This document shows positions 1-11,842 of a stretch of DNA of 64,000 bases, in pieces. How positions within the stretch are numbered: position 1 is the first letter of the stretch; each line of letters begins with the position of its first letter. The notes beneath the pieces were generated by a model. It ran no database searches. It was not told where the DNA came from and worked only from the letters and a program-made list of their open reading frames with translations. The stretch is from Fistulifera solaris (Eukaryota; Bacillariophyta; Bacillariophyceae; Naviculales; Stauroneidaceae): positions 1,240,001-1,304,000 of the forward strand of contig AP026128.1 in assembly GCA_030295235.1 (NCBI GenBank), in the 5' to 3' direction. The translations under genes were made by a program, and so were the position numbers.

Positions 1-3000
1 CACCGACATATCAAAGTAAATACGAACACGCGGACTGGAATGACTGGGTTCAATCTACCAGTAGTCGACGAAACAATGCCTTGTCGGATACTTTTCAGAG
101 GAAAGCATCTTATCAAGTCAAGACGACGTTAGTGATTGAAACAAATACAGAAACACTGAGGATACCAATCAGCGGGACAAGCGTTATACAAAATAAATAT
201 GGCATACCGAGCATGATTATGCTTGGCAGTAGAGACAAAGAGGAGCCACCGCAGCAGGAGCAACTATTCAATCATTCTGAAGATGCCTTTGTCGTGAGTC
301 GAATTCATCCTCAGCGAGGGGGGGATGAGCTACACTGAGCAGGACACTTTTACGAAGAGGTCAGATTGCTTTGATGTTTATATTAGACATCCATACCATT
401 CGAGAAGATGGAGTGATCGCTGGTACAGCGAAGAGCCAGATATCGATCCTCCTGTGGACAGTCTAGAGGTGAAGGAAGTTTCGGTAACTAGGCCCGATCT
501 AGTGGGTCTGAGATGGAATCGCGAGAAAGGCGTTTCAGCCGACAAAAGAGCGGTGTTACGCAAAAGTATAAGTCGATGGAGTGACGGTGGACCTTTGACT
601 GTTCCTCCCAATAACATGCCTCATTATTTTGTTTCGGTGTGTGCGCTGACTGCTGACGGCTTTAGCAGTGATAAATCGGCAACTTTTGAATCCGGTGACG
701 AATTAATCGATTCTTTTCAAATCAGCCTGGGAGTATGGGTTTTTTGCAAATAAGGACGTCGCACGATAATTTACTAGTCTCTTTGGAGAAAGAGCGGATA
801 GTGACAAGTGAGGATGCTTCAATTCAAGAAATTAAGGAAGTCGATGATCATTATCAACCAAGGAGCGGGCAAGAAATCGAATCAAGTCTTTCGAAGGCGA
901 CCGCGGCTAGTCCGATTTTATTGCGTTCACTGCCTGAAAGTCTGCAGCACGTATTTGTCTTGGCACATGATGGACATGTCGGCGCAGCTAATGAGACGTT
1001 TACAATTGGTTTAAAGAATGAAAATCATGACGGCATCAGAATTCTTCGTGCATCTATAGTCACGACGTCCCGCTATGATGGTATAACAATTCGCTTGAAG
1101 GAGTTCAACTCCACCTTGTCTGAAATAATGTCAGGGCAGACTTTCGTTTCTGACGCACTATCATTTGAGTACTCAGTGGACTGGGATATCTTGCTTCGAA
1201 ATTCACCTTTGGCTGATTTTGCTATCGAAGGGTCTATTATTATCCGAGCTGCTGCTATGGAACGATCAAAGCAGGGAATGCAATACAATGCAGACACCTT
1301 TCGCAACTCTATCCTTCTTGAGATACCATGGTGCATTCGTGTCGTAACTGGGAACGTCATCCTTGCAACTGAGAAGAAATCCGCTGGCTTTTTTGAAGTT
1401 GGGGCGTCCAATAAGTAATCGATTCAGTACTGTAAAGGGGTCTTCTTTCCTTTTGATCTTCGGTCGGTTGCTGCATTGAATCAGGCAACTCTCATCGTGG
1501 AAAACTTGGTCGTGTTATCTGACATGGGAAATTTGGTTCGGTTGAACGATGTTCGTATCATGGATCAATTGGAAAATCCACAACAGGGTAGGCCTGATAC
1601 CGTATCGCACTGCTCCCGGCTAGAGGCCAAAATAGCCAACGAAGTATCTTTTAGGGAGGACGGACGACTAGGACAAATCGCTTTAACGTATCGCCTTCTT
1701 AGCGAAGAAAACTGGCAAAGTTCGGATCAGGGGCTTGGAGATTTGCCGACATGGTGTTATCTCAGCTTTACGACTGTGCCTAGCACAGGCCAACATATAA
1801 CACCGATTGTCGTATACCGTGGTTCCATTGACGTCTCTGGAAATCCTTCATTCACGACCGCAACGCATGAAATGAAATCGAACGTAGAACTTCAAGATCA
1901 ACACTGGAATCATGCAGTTGGAATAGAAAGTATTATCGACTTGTTGAATACTGCTCAAGTTGGATCGGCTTTTTCGGCGCTAATCAACGGTTCAAGAAGT
2001 ATAAGGGACGCTCCGAAATGGGAGAAGAATGATTTGAAGCGATATTTCTACAATCTTAATGGAAATATCGGCAGGCGGCCCTATTCCAGACTCGTACCAG
2101 TTTTGTTAAACGTAGGGGCAATTCTGCAGAGTGATGTTGAATCTGTGCCGCTGTACTTGACAAATCACAATCCAATTCCAGTCTCTGTATCCATTGATGT
2201 GAGTGAAGTTGAGGGGTTGGCCGTCGTGTTAGGGCAAGACCAGTCGACTGGAAGTGGTGATGGCAATCATCCCCTAGACTATTTGCTAAACAAATTTTTG
2301 AAAACAGAAACCAGTATCGACGAAAAGAAGATTTTGGATGGGACATACGCTGGGCATCCTATAGACGGATTGCGCCAATTTCTGCTCAGGGATGTCGCAG
2401 TCAACAAATACTTTGGTGGATTCTCATTTCGAGATGCAGCTTCGTTGAGTAAATACGCTGTTTCACGATCGTCTTTCCTAAGCGGCCTTTTCCAAGATAG
2501 TGCCTACGAAACATTTCATCGCAAAGGAGCGGATGCCTATCGCGAAGGAGGAGGTTGTGGAACCCGCGACTTCCCTGAGACGTATGGTCCGTTTTCTCGC
2601 AGCGTAAACGGAGGTGATGTTGTGCTTGGTCCGATCGTTTTATCAGAAGATGGTAAAAAGGTACGGAGAACGAAAGTTTGTCGCGGAGCCGATGAAAGAA
2701 GTGTCAGGATCCCCCCTGGTGGATATGTGAGATTTGATGTCTTCGTCCGATCCCCTCCCGCTGAAGTGCTCGAACAAGACATAACTAGTTTCTTATCCAC
2801 TGGTTTGCTGCTTTCGACCGATCATGGGCAAGTCATACCAATACTGGCAAATTTTGAAGCGTTGCAGGGCAAGTTAGACGTCTCGCATATTCCCTCGCCA
2901 ATCATAAGTTCTGAATCTCGCGATGGAATTATTCAAGTCCCAATTGGATTATTTAGTAAGCCATCATCGGAAACCAGAGAATCAAAGCCAATTTATATTC

Positions 3001-6000
3001 CACCAACTGTCAAAGACGATGGGCTGTCTGTGGCTCATGTTGCTGTATTATCCAGGAATGTCAGCGATGTTAACAGCGTTTCGCTTTTTATGCGATCGTC
3101 TTTCTCTCAGGATATCAAGGTACGACGCATTGCAAGCTGCAATCCTTGGTTTAGAGTTGAGCTGTCAGACACCACGGGTGACATTCTTCCGGCTTTTGAT
3201 CCGTTCTTGGGTGTAAATATTGGAGCAGTTAGCAGTTATGCAATGTGCAACGGTGAAGCAGCATTTCCATCGTTCTTCCGTTGTGTGACGAGTTGGCTAC
3301 TTCAAAGGGCTGAGTTGCAACCGAGAGGCTGTGGCCCGCTTCCGCTTAGTGATGGTCCTCGTAACTTCAAACCCGACGTTCCCGCCGGCATTGCTTTGGA
3401 TAAGGTAGTTCAAGTTTTAGATAAAGCAATTTTAGCGTTCGAGCAGACAGACACAGATACAACAAGCGATCACAACAGTGTCGAAACGGATGGCTTTGAT
3501 TATCCACGCTACCCCTTCAAGAATCGATCCGGTAATGGAATCGTGTCGCCCAGTATATTACGCGCGGCAGCTCAAACGTCGGAAGCCTGGAAAACGATTT
3601 CCGATTTGGGATTGGATGTCATTGCCACGAGTCTTCGAGCAATAATTGAATATAATGGGACATCAGGTGTTTCAGCTTCCAATGCTAGTTTTAAAGTGCA
3701 AGAGGAGAACCCGGTCTTTGGGGTGGTAATTCGAAATGTGACAGTTCTATCAACGCTGGAAGTACCACGACTCGTCGATTTTTCTTCGACACGCAACAGA
3801 TTTCCGTATTTCGCGCGTGGTGACAATTACCTTCCTTCTACTCTGAATTTCCCAGCAACATTAGTAGGCTCAGTGGCAGCAATACACATCCCTCTTCACA
3901 ATCCAACGGCAGTCCCAGTCCGTGTTAGGCTGACTGTTCCTCCATTCGCCAGAGGTTCTACTTCGAAATATCGGGAAGGACCTTTCGCGGATGCTGCCGT
4001 GAAGAAGTTTATCGGTCATTGGCGACCGCCTTACATTCAAAGTAGCTCACCATATAAAATGAGCACAAGAGACGAAGGAAACCGATTTTGGTGGGGACCA
4101 GATACAGCTTACTTTCAAGCTGATTCGAATGGAGATATAACAAGATCACACCAAAATGTCACAATCAAAGCCGGATCGGGAGCCAAATTCACTCTTATTG
4201 ATCCATCAGTCATGTTCAATATTGCCTTTTTAGCGGGCTGCGGAAGGCGGTGCGGGATTCTTGAAGATGGCAGTACACAAAAACGAACTCCTTTTGTTCA
4301 TGGATTAGTTGGTTTGATACCGATGAGCCCGATCGGTGCTTCCGCTGCCGCCGATCATTTTTTGCTTGGTCGAGGGCCGACGCTGTCAAAGGAAAATAAG
4401 AATAGGTTGGGTGACGGATTTGAATCCGGGGGTTCGATGATGCTCAATGGGGAGGGCCCTCTGCATTCGCTATTGCCAAGGAAGGGCTCAATGAAATCAT
4501 AATACCACCGTTTGGAAAAGCGGAGCTGGGTCCGATATTCTTCCGCCCCCCTGGGCGTTCTACCAGGCTTGGTTGTGCTGCCTATTCGGGACGGTCGCCT
4601 CGTGACCACTGTGAACAAGCAACCTTTGAATCATTGGTGTTCCTCGAGAACTCGCTCTCTGGAATAGAAAGAATTGTACTAACCGGGAAATCAATGTGGA
4701 CCAAATTAGAGTTCGTGGACCCTGATCCGATGCCCGACGAAGATGACTCCGGCGATATTATTTTTCGACACGGCAAACCGAGTTTGATGTTCCCCGGAAC
4801 AGCATTAATCACTGAAGGCTACCCGCGTCCCGTTGTGAAGCAGCTTTTTCTTCATAACTTTGGCGACTCAACAGTCAAATTGACTAAGATGTCAATTATT
4901 CACGAGGAATTATTTTCGTCAAACTCTTACTTGTGCAGCGCCGGAGGTTTCGACTTGCTTACTACGTTTCGGAGGGACGCTCCTTATGCGGTACTTTTGC
5001 CTGGTGGCAATTTTTCTTTGTCCATTCAGCACCGACCGGCATGCAACAAACGAACGGATTTTGTGACACTTTCGATTGAGTACTCCCATATAGAGACTGA
5101 AAGCAACAACGCTGTGTACACATCTTCAAAGCTCCCATTTCAGAGATATAGTGTGAACCTTACAATTGGTTATGATATGTTAGACTGGGAGTTTCGATCA
5201 TGCAAGCCTCTCAGGACGATTTGGTCTTCCGAGAGCTCATGTCCGGGCAGTATTGACTCAGCTGCCTCAACAAACTACGTTGCGGACGAAAATCGTGTTG
5301 TTCTATCGACACTATGTTTCGTGTTACTGAAGTTGTTTGTTGTAACTATTGTGATTAAGCAAATGTTTGGGCGTTCCGTGGCTCGACGTACACAGTCTAT
5401 CACGTTTCATCAGTTTTTGCAACGCGGCCAAAAGGGGGAATCGATGCTGAACCTCGCGTTGGGCCATGAGATGGGCAAAGACTGGTTTGCCGCTTTCCGA
5501 TGCTTGGCGCGAGTTGAGCCGTCCTCGCTGGATCTGCAAACGCTTGGACGAGAGCAAACGCGGCAAATTATCCTGCATCGATATCGTATGATGAAAATTC
5601 AACCACCGCAGTTTTTCACAGGAGCTGGGATCTTCAGTAGAGAGATGCATGGTACTAACAAGCAACCGGGATCGATGCGGACTCTTAGTGATGGTTTGTT
5701 TGGGAACTTTGTACCCTCGAAAACTCGAAATTACGCGCGCTTTCCGTGTCAACTTGGATGGCGAACGGCTACAGCGAGAGGTATTATCCAAAGCACCACG
5801 TTGAATTCTACGCTGCATGCGCTAGAAACAATTAGTCTCTACGAGCGTCGAATCGCTCAGCAAGCATCTACTGATGACAGTCAGGGTGATCAGTCCTTTG
5901 ATGCAAACGAAAGCAGCGACATCAGTATTACGTTAAGTAATGGTGCTGAAACGATGGAATCGTCGCCGAAATCCGAAGTTTCTTTAGACCACGAAGATAA

Positions 6001-7168
6001 CGCAGGAATAGTTCCGTCCTCTGCAGAGATAAAAGCTCTTTCAACAAGCGTCGCTTTGGTAGATAAGAAGGTTTTTGAAGATGAGCACGAGGCAACGGCG
6101 CAGTTTGAGAAACTCACTCCGGTGAAATCAGATCTAATCTCCGTAAAGCCACCCGACCAGCAAAATAAAGTTCCAAACACAGCACAGAAGAAAAATGAAA
6201 GGGCATCTAAGGTGTTCGCAGAAAAGAATGCTGTCCAGCTATCGAAAAGACCGACGGCTAAAGATTCACGAGAAACGACGGAAGATGTCAAATCGATCAA
6301 TGTAAAAGATTCGAACCATGGCAAAATTTCAAAACATCAAAGATCTAGCGAGAATCGCAAAAAAAGAGCCACACAAAACGACACGTCAAAACCAGGTTTG
6401 GGAAGCTCAACTAACAAGGGCATAACTTCGGAGACGAAAAAAACTCAAACTGGCGATAAGGGTCAGACCCAAACAAATCCGTGGAAATTATCGACGTCAA
6501 TTGAGGGCGGAGCACGCGACAAAGACACTACCCAAAATATTCGACCTCCACCAGGATTGGCACCTCCACCAGGTTTCAGCGGTCATACTTCGTCAGAAAC
6601 TGCTGTCGTTACAAACCCGGACTCCCACTATCACCAGCTCTTGAGGGATGCAGCTGCAGCGAGTTCGGCTTCCAATCAGCATTTCAATCATACCGAATTG
6701 CCGAGTCCTACTGTATTCACGGCTGAACATCCGCCGCTTCCAAATTCACCGTCCGATCGAAATGACGATCATTTTCTCACCCAAGCTTACGCTCATCGTG
6801 CGACGGAAAGTTTTCATATTCCAGAGAGCACGGAATTTGATGTCATGGCGTTTTTGGACGACATTTTGAATGAAGGTAGTAAGGCGAATAGTGGCGCTGC
6901 GGATATAAGGGAAAGTGGACCAGAAGGGATCCTTCGCGAGGATGAGCCCGCATTCTCACCAAACCCTTGGGCGACATCTGATATTTATCAATCTCGCGCT
7001 GCTGCGTATGGAATTCTAATTGAAGATGAAAGCACGCGTGGAACAGAATCGAGTGATCTCCCTTTGCTCACACCCGAAGCTATTCTGTCTTCTGCCGTTA
7101 GCAACGACGACGATGAAAGCGTATCTAACGCAGCTGCTTTTTTCTCAGACTTTGGAGAACAGGGATAA
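1..7168 (+). CDS. TMEM131-like secretory-pathway membrane protein, 5' end outside window
   Basis: The frame is open from base 3, so the N-terminus lies before the window. The coding path is 3-324, 325-745, 746-1397 or 1415, about 1485-4432, and 4433-7168. Breaks fall in a G7 run (318-324), a T6 run (740-745) and a G5 run (4428-4432). A one-base change at each restores reading, for example VWVFLQIRTSHDNLLVSLE at the T6 break. An in-frame TAA at 1416 would be removed by an 87-nt GT-AG intron (1398-1484) with a pyrimidine tract at 1441-1454. The very long N-terminal part looks lumenal and built of repeated beta domains (HNPTAVPVRVRLTVPPFA; NEIIIPPFGKAELGPIFF), as in TMEM131. One TM segment lies at about 5299-5361 (VLSTLCFVLLKLFVVTIVI). 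A charged, Ser-rich cytoplasmic tail with PPPGLAPPPGF follows. Animal TMEM131 binds TRAPPIII and aids cargo export; the role here is inferred from that. The family call rests on layout and scattered motifs. Confidence 0.68.
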
Positions 7169-7459
7169 TGAGCAAGGTTACTTTCTACGAAATCTGCGTT
7201 AATCCTAAATCATCCTCATGCTAGTAACAACGAATACTCTAGAGGGAACGCTTGGAGTTTCTTGTTTCGTAGAATGTGCGAAAACTCATTGCAGCCGATA
7301 CGATCGCTGATAAAGCACAAAATATAAAATCTGTTTATTTCAGATGTAATTATAACTTTTTTAAAAAATATGACTTATTGGAGAAAACTTGATAGGCGGC
7401 TCCAGGAAAACCAGGCGAAAGAGTGTCCAAACCCACAGCAAAACTGAAAATTATTATAA

Positions 7460-7923
7460 TCACGCACTCGAATGTGCTTGCAAGTTTTTGCCAAGAACAA
7501 GTGCTTCTACAAAGGCGGTTTCGATGACTTTATCGGATGTCGTCTCGTCCACTTTTCCGGCTGCCTCAAAGATCTCATCGAGTTCGACGGTGCTCAAAGA
7601 ATCCGTCGCCCCAATGTTGGCGAGCAGTCGGGACAAGGCAGCCCGACTAATTCTGCCATTGTGTTTGACATCAGCGGCGCGGATCATTTCTTTGAAAAAA
7701 CGAGACGGCAGGCACTGACCGTAGCTGATGATGATAAGTGAGACTCCGATAACGACCGACATTCGTAGAATATCACTTATCGTTCAACTCACTTTTTCTC
7801 GCGGTATTGCGTCAAGACAAGTCGGAGTTTGTCGACGGAAGGCGCTACTTGAAGAGGCTGCACGGCAGTTGAAAACCGAGCTAAAGCATTTGTCACGATA
7901 AGAGAAGAGCGAAAGGCAAACAT
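7460..7923 (-). CDS. small EF-hand-like protein, two exons, possible mitochondrial presequence
   Basis: Exon 1 is 7793-7923 and exon 2 is 7460-7724. They are separated by a 68-nt intron with a GTGAGT donor and CAG acceptor, and the product is 131 aa. The start MFAFRSSLIVTNALARFSTA is basic, hydroxylated and lacks acidic residues, like a mitochondrial presequence. Exon 2 carries one EF-hand-like helix-loop-helix (IRAADVKHNGRISRAALSRL), followed by a second degenerate one (ELDEIFEAAGKVDET). The calcium-loop ligands are only partly present (D-V-K-H-N-G-R-I-S), so calcium binding is uncertain. Read without splicing, exon 2 seems to start MSVVIGVSLII, but those residues are intron sequence. The gene converges on the TMEM131-like gene. 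Confidence 0.62.
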
Positions 7924-8556
7924 GGTGACCTTTCTTGGAAGCTTTCTAAAGAAAAGACTCGATAGACGTCACAGACTTTCGCTAATTGCAGGAGAAACTC
8001 GATACTCCCAAACGCACTTAATTGAAGTGCGAAAAAACAGGCACGGGGAGATTTTTTTCTGTGAAGAGTGTTATAAACATCCGCAATGATAATCATTGCT
8101 CGTTCGATAGACGATAGATAACGATCAACGTGTTGCGTGTTGATCGCGCTTAGTCATCGTCGCGAGATGACGTCGTGGTCACACAAAAGCGCGAAAGAAA
8201 AAGTATGTAGTTGAGGTGCGTTAACCGTGAACGGATTTCCAGTCGTGCGCAATTAGTTCTTTTTCGTGCGACCATGAAGCAACGTGACGTAACACGTAAA
8301 CACTAAACACGAACGCCATAACTTTCTCAACATATCTTACTCGAGACCAAAAGCAAGATTTGACACTGATTGGAACTCCAAAACGTAGAAAAGACCACAG
8401 ATGCACTGGTGCGAATGTCTACGTACGTTCCACGTAGCTCTCGCAGGAAATGTATCGACAGAGGACAGCCCGGATATTGGGTAATTTCGATCACACCCTT
8501 TTCGGCGCCTTTTCGACACCAATGTCAACAAGACTTTGCCCAACATCGAGGGATGT
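7924..8556. other. intergenic, with one perfect inverted repeat
   Basis: No convincing gene is seen. Short frames here have no family features. An 8-bp perfect inverted repeat, CGATCAAC / GTTGATCG with a 9-nt loop, lies at 8122-8146. It sits about 200 bp before the 5' end of the minus-strand EF-hand-like gene and could be a regulator site. Confidence 0.4.
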
Positions 8557-9070
8557 TTTGCGTCGCTCAGAGATTTTTCGTGCATTCCAGAAATTCTGGA
8601 ATTTTCAACTGTGGTCACAGAAAGGTTGTGTTGACGTTCCAGAAAATCTTGAATCGGTGTTTTGCATCCACCAAGCGTCCTGTATGCCCTGCAAATATTC
8701 CGGTATCTCTGTTTTGCGCTACACATAGATTTTGTGCACGGTCCAGAATTTCTGGACTCGATGTTTTTCGGTCACACAGAAATCCTGTCTATGTTCCAGA
8801 ATTTCTGGAATCGGTATTTTTGGTCCTACAGCAACTCTGTGGGCGTTCCAGAAAAGCTGCATCCGGTGTTCGAAATCACACAAATATTTTCCGAACGTTC
8901 CAGAAATCCTGGAATCGGTGTTTTGCGTCGCTCAGAGATTTTCGTGCATTCCAGAAATTCTGGAATTTTCATCTTCGATCACAGGAAGGTTGTGTTGACG
9001 TTCCAGAAAAACTGGAATCGGTGTTTTGCATCCCGCGAACGTCCTGTGTGCCCTGCAGATATTCTGCTAT
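8557..9070. repeat. 52-bp-period array with palindromic core TTCCAGAAnTTCTGGAA
   Basis: Near-perfect 17-bp palindromes, or decayed forms of them, start at 8585, 8637, 8742, 8794, 8846, 8899, 8949 and 9001. The spacings are 52, 105, 52, 52, 53, 50 and 52 bp. The slot near 8690 holds a decayed copy. Between cores the unit often reads ATCGGTGTTTTGCATC. A segment of about 150 bp is duplicated 364 bp (seven units) apart: 8557-8705 and 8921-9070. The periodic sequence lacks stops, so three overlapping plus-strand frames (8370-9186) stay open. They show repeated FQKFWNF-like peptides and no domain, and I do not call them genes. Confidence 0.85.
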
Positions 9071-9366
9071 GGTGGTTCCCGGTCAGCCAATCTGATGTCT
9101 CTTTGTGGACAGCCAGCCTGAATCAGTTTCTAGTGGCTTACCAGCATATCGCGAGAGTAAGAACCTACCACGTGGATAGGACTTAAAATCTTATATCAAA
9201 TTTATTTATTTATAAATAGACTAGTGAGGGACGCCATACATGTTTTACCCGCCGGTGAATGATTTCATGTCGCGTGGGTCGCTTGCATGGCAATACCGAG
9301 TTGTTTATTAATGTATTCTACAGATAAAGGATAGATTATCGTCTCAGGTTTCTCGATTGAGTTCCG

Positions 9367-10587
9367 CTACTTCGTGAATCCATGCCGGAGCAACTGTCTT
9401 CTGCACAACATCATCGTTCGCCCACTTTTTGTTACTGTCAAGGGGCTCAAAATCTCTTCCGGCGTACTTGCATGTGGTGGCGCAGTCAGCCATTGCAAGA
9501 TTCCTGGCATATGACCCGCTCCGACGATAGCAACGACTGTCGATTCACGTCTTGTGTATTGTAAAGCTCGAACTGTTTGTACTAGCTTTGCAGCCAACCA
9601 CGCATCTCGTTCTTCAATGATAGTGGTGTAAAGGGTGGGAAAGTGCCGCCTCAACTCAAGAAAGGACTCTGTCAGAACATCCGTTTCATCCAGCAAAACG
9701 CTCCTGAGCCACTCGCGCAGTTCCTTTGGATTTGGTTTCCGAAACGACGACCAAAGCAAGCCCAACATTACTTTGATTTTGCCAAACAAAGACAGGGACT
9801 CCCAAGCACGGACCAGTGTCAGCGAAAGAGGTCGGTCACCCAGAATCAAATGACAGTTGGGCTTCCCCAGCCAGTACTGGTGCGCGCACCGAAACTCTCC
9901 TCCCAGTTCTACACCCAAATCATTGGCATAGTCTTCCTGTACACTCGTCAGTAAAACGGTGCACATGGCCTGCAATCGAGTCGAGTTGTTCGACTGTTGA
10001 TTCATTTTGACCTTTTCCCAAAACGACACATTGATCTCATTTTGCAGCGACTCCGAGCTTCCTTCCAGGAGTGGTACTCGCGCATCGCATAATTCTACCA
10101 TGATACAGTCTGGATTCACCGCATCGAGAAGAATAGCAGTCTCGGCGCTACTATCGTTAGAGACGTGAGCCGTCCCTAGCAAGTAAATGATCGAATTCCC
10201 CAGCCGCAAACGTTGCAAAGTCTTCGGTCCCTTGTCGCAAAGAGGTTTCGGTAAATTCTGTTTCCACGCAGGAATAGAGGACTGCGAGCTTGTTGTTGTG
10301 GTGTTCGTCGAACTATCTTCAATCGACGTCACTCGTTCGACCAATGCTCCGCCACGTGCGACCCGGAAGGCCGATGCGATCGAGCGGCTTCTCGTGCAGA
10401 AAGTTCTATTTGTAGCAGACTCTAGTATTCGAGCATTTTGGGGTTTCCCCCACAAAGCAGGGATGGGAACGTTGACTTTATGCCATCCTTTCGTGAGAGG
10501 ACGGCGGAATACGCCGCTGGTCGAACACACAGACAATAAAAGGAGAAGAATAACTCGTTTCGACTCTCTTCGCTCTGTTCTCAACAT
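9367..10587 (-). CDS. TraB-domain protein
   Basis: A single exon of 406 aa. The N-terminus has a hydrophobic signal (VILLLLLSVCSTSG) followed by VFRRPL, which could be an endomembrane or plastid entry signal. The TraB/PrgY/TIKI-type core follows at about residues 130-400. Its first motif IIYLLGTAHVSNDSSAETA carries the family G-T-x-H, then DCIMVELCDARVPLLEG with E-x-C-x-x-R. The late motif VVAIVGAGHMPGILQWL supplies the second conserved G-x-x-H. Some family members are metalloproteases (TIKI), and bacterial ones modulate pheromone signalling. The substrate here cannot be inferred. The gene is intact. The 592 nt between this start and the next gene (10588-11179) hold a frame on the plus strand (10961-11172) that I could not link to anything. 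Confidence 0.82.
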   Translation of the reverse strand: MLRTERRESKRVILLLLLSVCSTSGVFRRPLTKGWHKVNVPIPALWGKPQNARILESATNRTFCTRSRSIASAFRVARGGALVERVTSIEDSSTNTTTTSSQSSIPAWKQNLPKPLCDKGPKTLQRLRLGNSIIYLLGTAHVSNDSSAETAILLDAVNPDCIMVELCDARVPLLEGSSESLQNEINVSFWEKVKMNQQSNNSTRLQAMCTVLLTSVQEDYANDLGVELGGEFRCAHQYWLGKPNCHLILGDRPLSLTLVRAWESLSLFGKIKVMLGLLWSSFRKPNPKELREWLRSVLLDETDVLTESFLELRRHFPTLYTTIIEERDAWLAAKLVQTVRALQYTRRESTVVAIVGAGHMPGILQWLTAPPHASTPEEILSPLTVTKSGRTMMLCRRQLLRHGFTK

Positions 10588-11179
10588 TCTGATTTCAAAG
10601 TATAGGAAAAGGGTATGTATGACGGTACCTGGTAATCAAATGAATTAGTTGTTAGTAAAAATGAAGGAAGCGATGGATGCGATGATCGATGATGGATGAT
10701 GGCATAATAAAAAATCTCTCTGCGGCCTGCCTGCCTGCGACCTGGGTCATCGTCCTTATGTCGTCCGAAATCTAAGATACCTTTGTATTTCTCATCCCAT
10801 ACTAAATGAAGTGGTACCCAATTGGAATAAGCTGGTTTAGTGCAAAGTAGAATCAATCAGTCTACGATCCGTGTAAGGCCTTTTGTTCTTCTGAGATTGA
10901 ACTGTTGTGACAAATGCGAACCCGAAAACACCAGCGGTGAAGAAAATGTCCTCCGATCTATGAGATCCACGCAGAACGCCGACAACGAAAACAAGAAAGA
11001 GACCACTTCTTTGATCTCTTTTGCGCCAAGGAACGTCAAAGATAGACGCAGCAGAGACAATCTGCCTCAGCAGCTGGCTGACAAGCTGTCAAAGGCCCAG
11101 TTCTCCTGCTGTCCTCGCATTCAACATCGTTTAACATCGTATTTGATCTCTATATTCTCAACTGAAAGATAGAATAAGA

Positions 11180-11842
11180 ATGAATTCCGATACAGGAGAA
11201 AGCTCGAATAACTACTATTCCTCCAATCTACCGCTTTCAAACGCAATCGAAGGCAGTAATAATGGGCTTGAACAGCTATCGCAGTTTGTTTCTTTGAATG
11301 GGACGTCCTTTACACAGACTATGATCAATCTAAGTCATCTGCAAAACTTGGCCATGCAACAGCAGCAGCAACAACAACAAGAACAACAGTTACAACAACA
11401 GAACCAAGCGAACTTTCTTCACAACGCTCTTGCGGCATCCCTTGCACAAAACCAGACGTCCACACAGGCTTTTCAATACTTTCAACAATCACAATTGCAG
11501 CAACAACCAGATCATCGTTCCATACGGCAAATTTCAAAAAATGACAAAGCGTTGAGCGATCGATCGAAGTTTGTTGTGTTTGTGAAAGTGTTGCTGCGCT
11601 ATATGGACAAACTCAGCGATGAGAGATTGACGCAGCGGACGAAGCATGCGATAGCGGAATGTACGCGGCTGCATCGTAGCGGCGCACTGGGATTTACGTC
11701 TCTCTCGGATGCGTTGGAAATTCGTTTGCGGTCTCTGATTGGAGACGAGCACTGGAATCGGGCCCAAAATTACTGTACCTATTTGATGGAACGAAAGGAG
11801 CGAGGCAATGGAGAGAAAATGGTTTCCGCTGTTCAAATTTAG
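11180..11842 (+). CDS. Q-rich protein with a conserved-looking C-terminal helical domain, unknown function
   Basis: The product is 220 aa. Start context is AGAATGAAT. The first 100 residues are rich in N, S and Q, with Q tracts (AMQQQQQQQQEQQLQQQNQA) encoded by mixed CAG/CAA codons. From residue about 125 the composition changes to a charged helical domain (SKFVVFVKVLLRYMDKLSDE ... DEHWNRAQNYCTYLMERKE) that looks like the folded part. Q-rich tails with a compact domain are common in transcription cofactors, but I see no DNA-binding motif and assign no function. Confidence 0.6.
   Translation: MNSDTGESSNNYYSSNLPLSNAIEGSNNGLEQLSQFVSLNGTSFTQTMINLSHLQNLAMQQQQQQQQEQQLQQQNQANFLHNALAASLAQNQTSTQAFQYFQQSQLQQQPDHRSIRQISKNDKALSDRSKFVVFVKVLLRYMDKLSDERLTQRTKHAIAECTRLHRSGALGFTSLSDALEIRLRSLIGDEHWNRAQNYCTYLMERKERGNGEKMVSAVQI

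Noticed and set aside
5324-6324. Minus-strand ORFs of 164 and 144 aa
   Set aside because: Shadows of the TMEM131-like coding frame, with composition typical of antisense reading.
8370-9186. Three overlapping plus-strand ORFs (up to 241 aa)
   Set aside because: They are open in all frames because the 52-bp repeat lacks stops; the peptides just repeat FQKFWNF-like words and have no domain.
10581-10856. 91-aa minus-strand ORF upstream of the TraB gene
   Set aside because: It overlaps the TraB 5' end in another frame and has no features.
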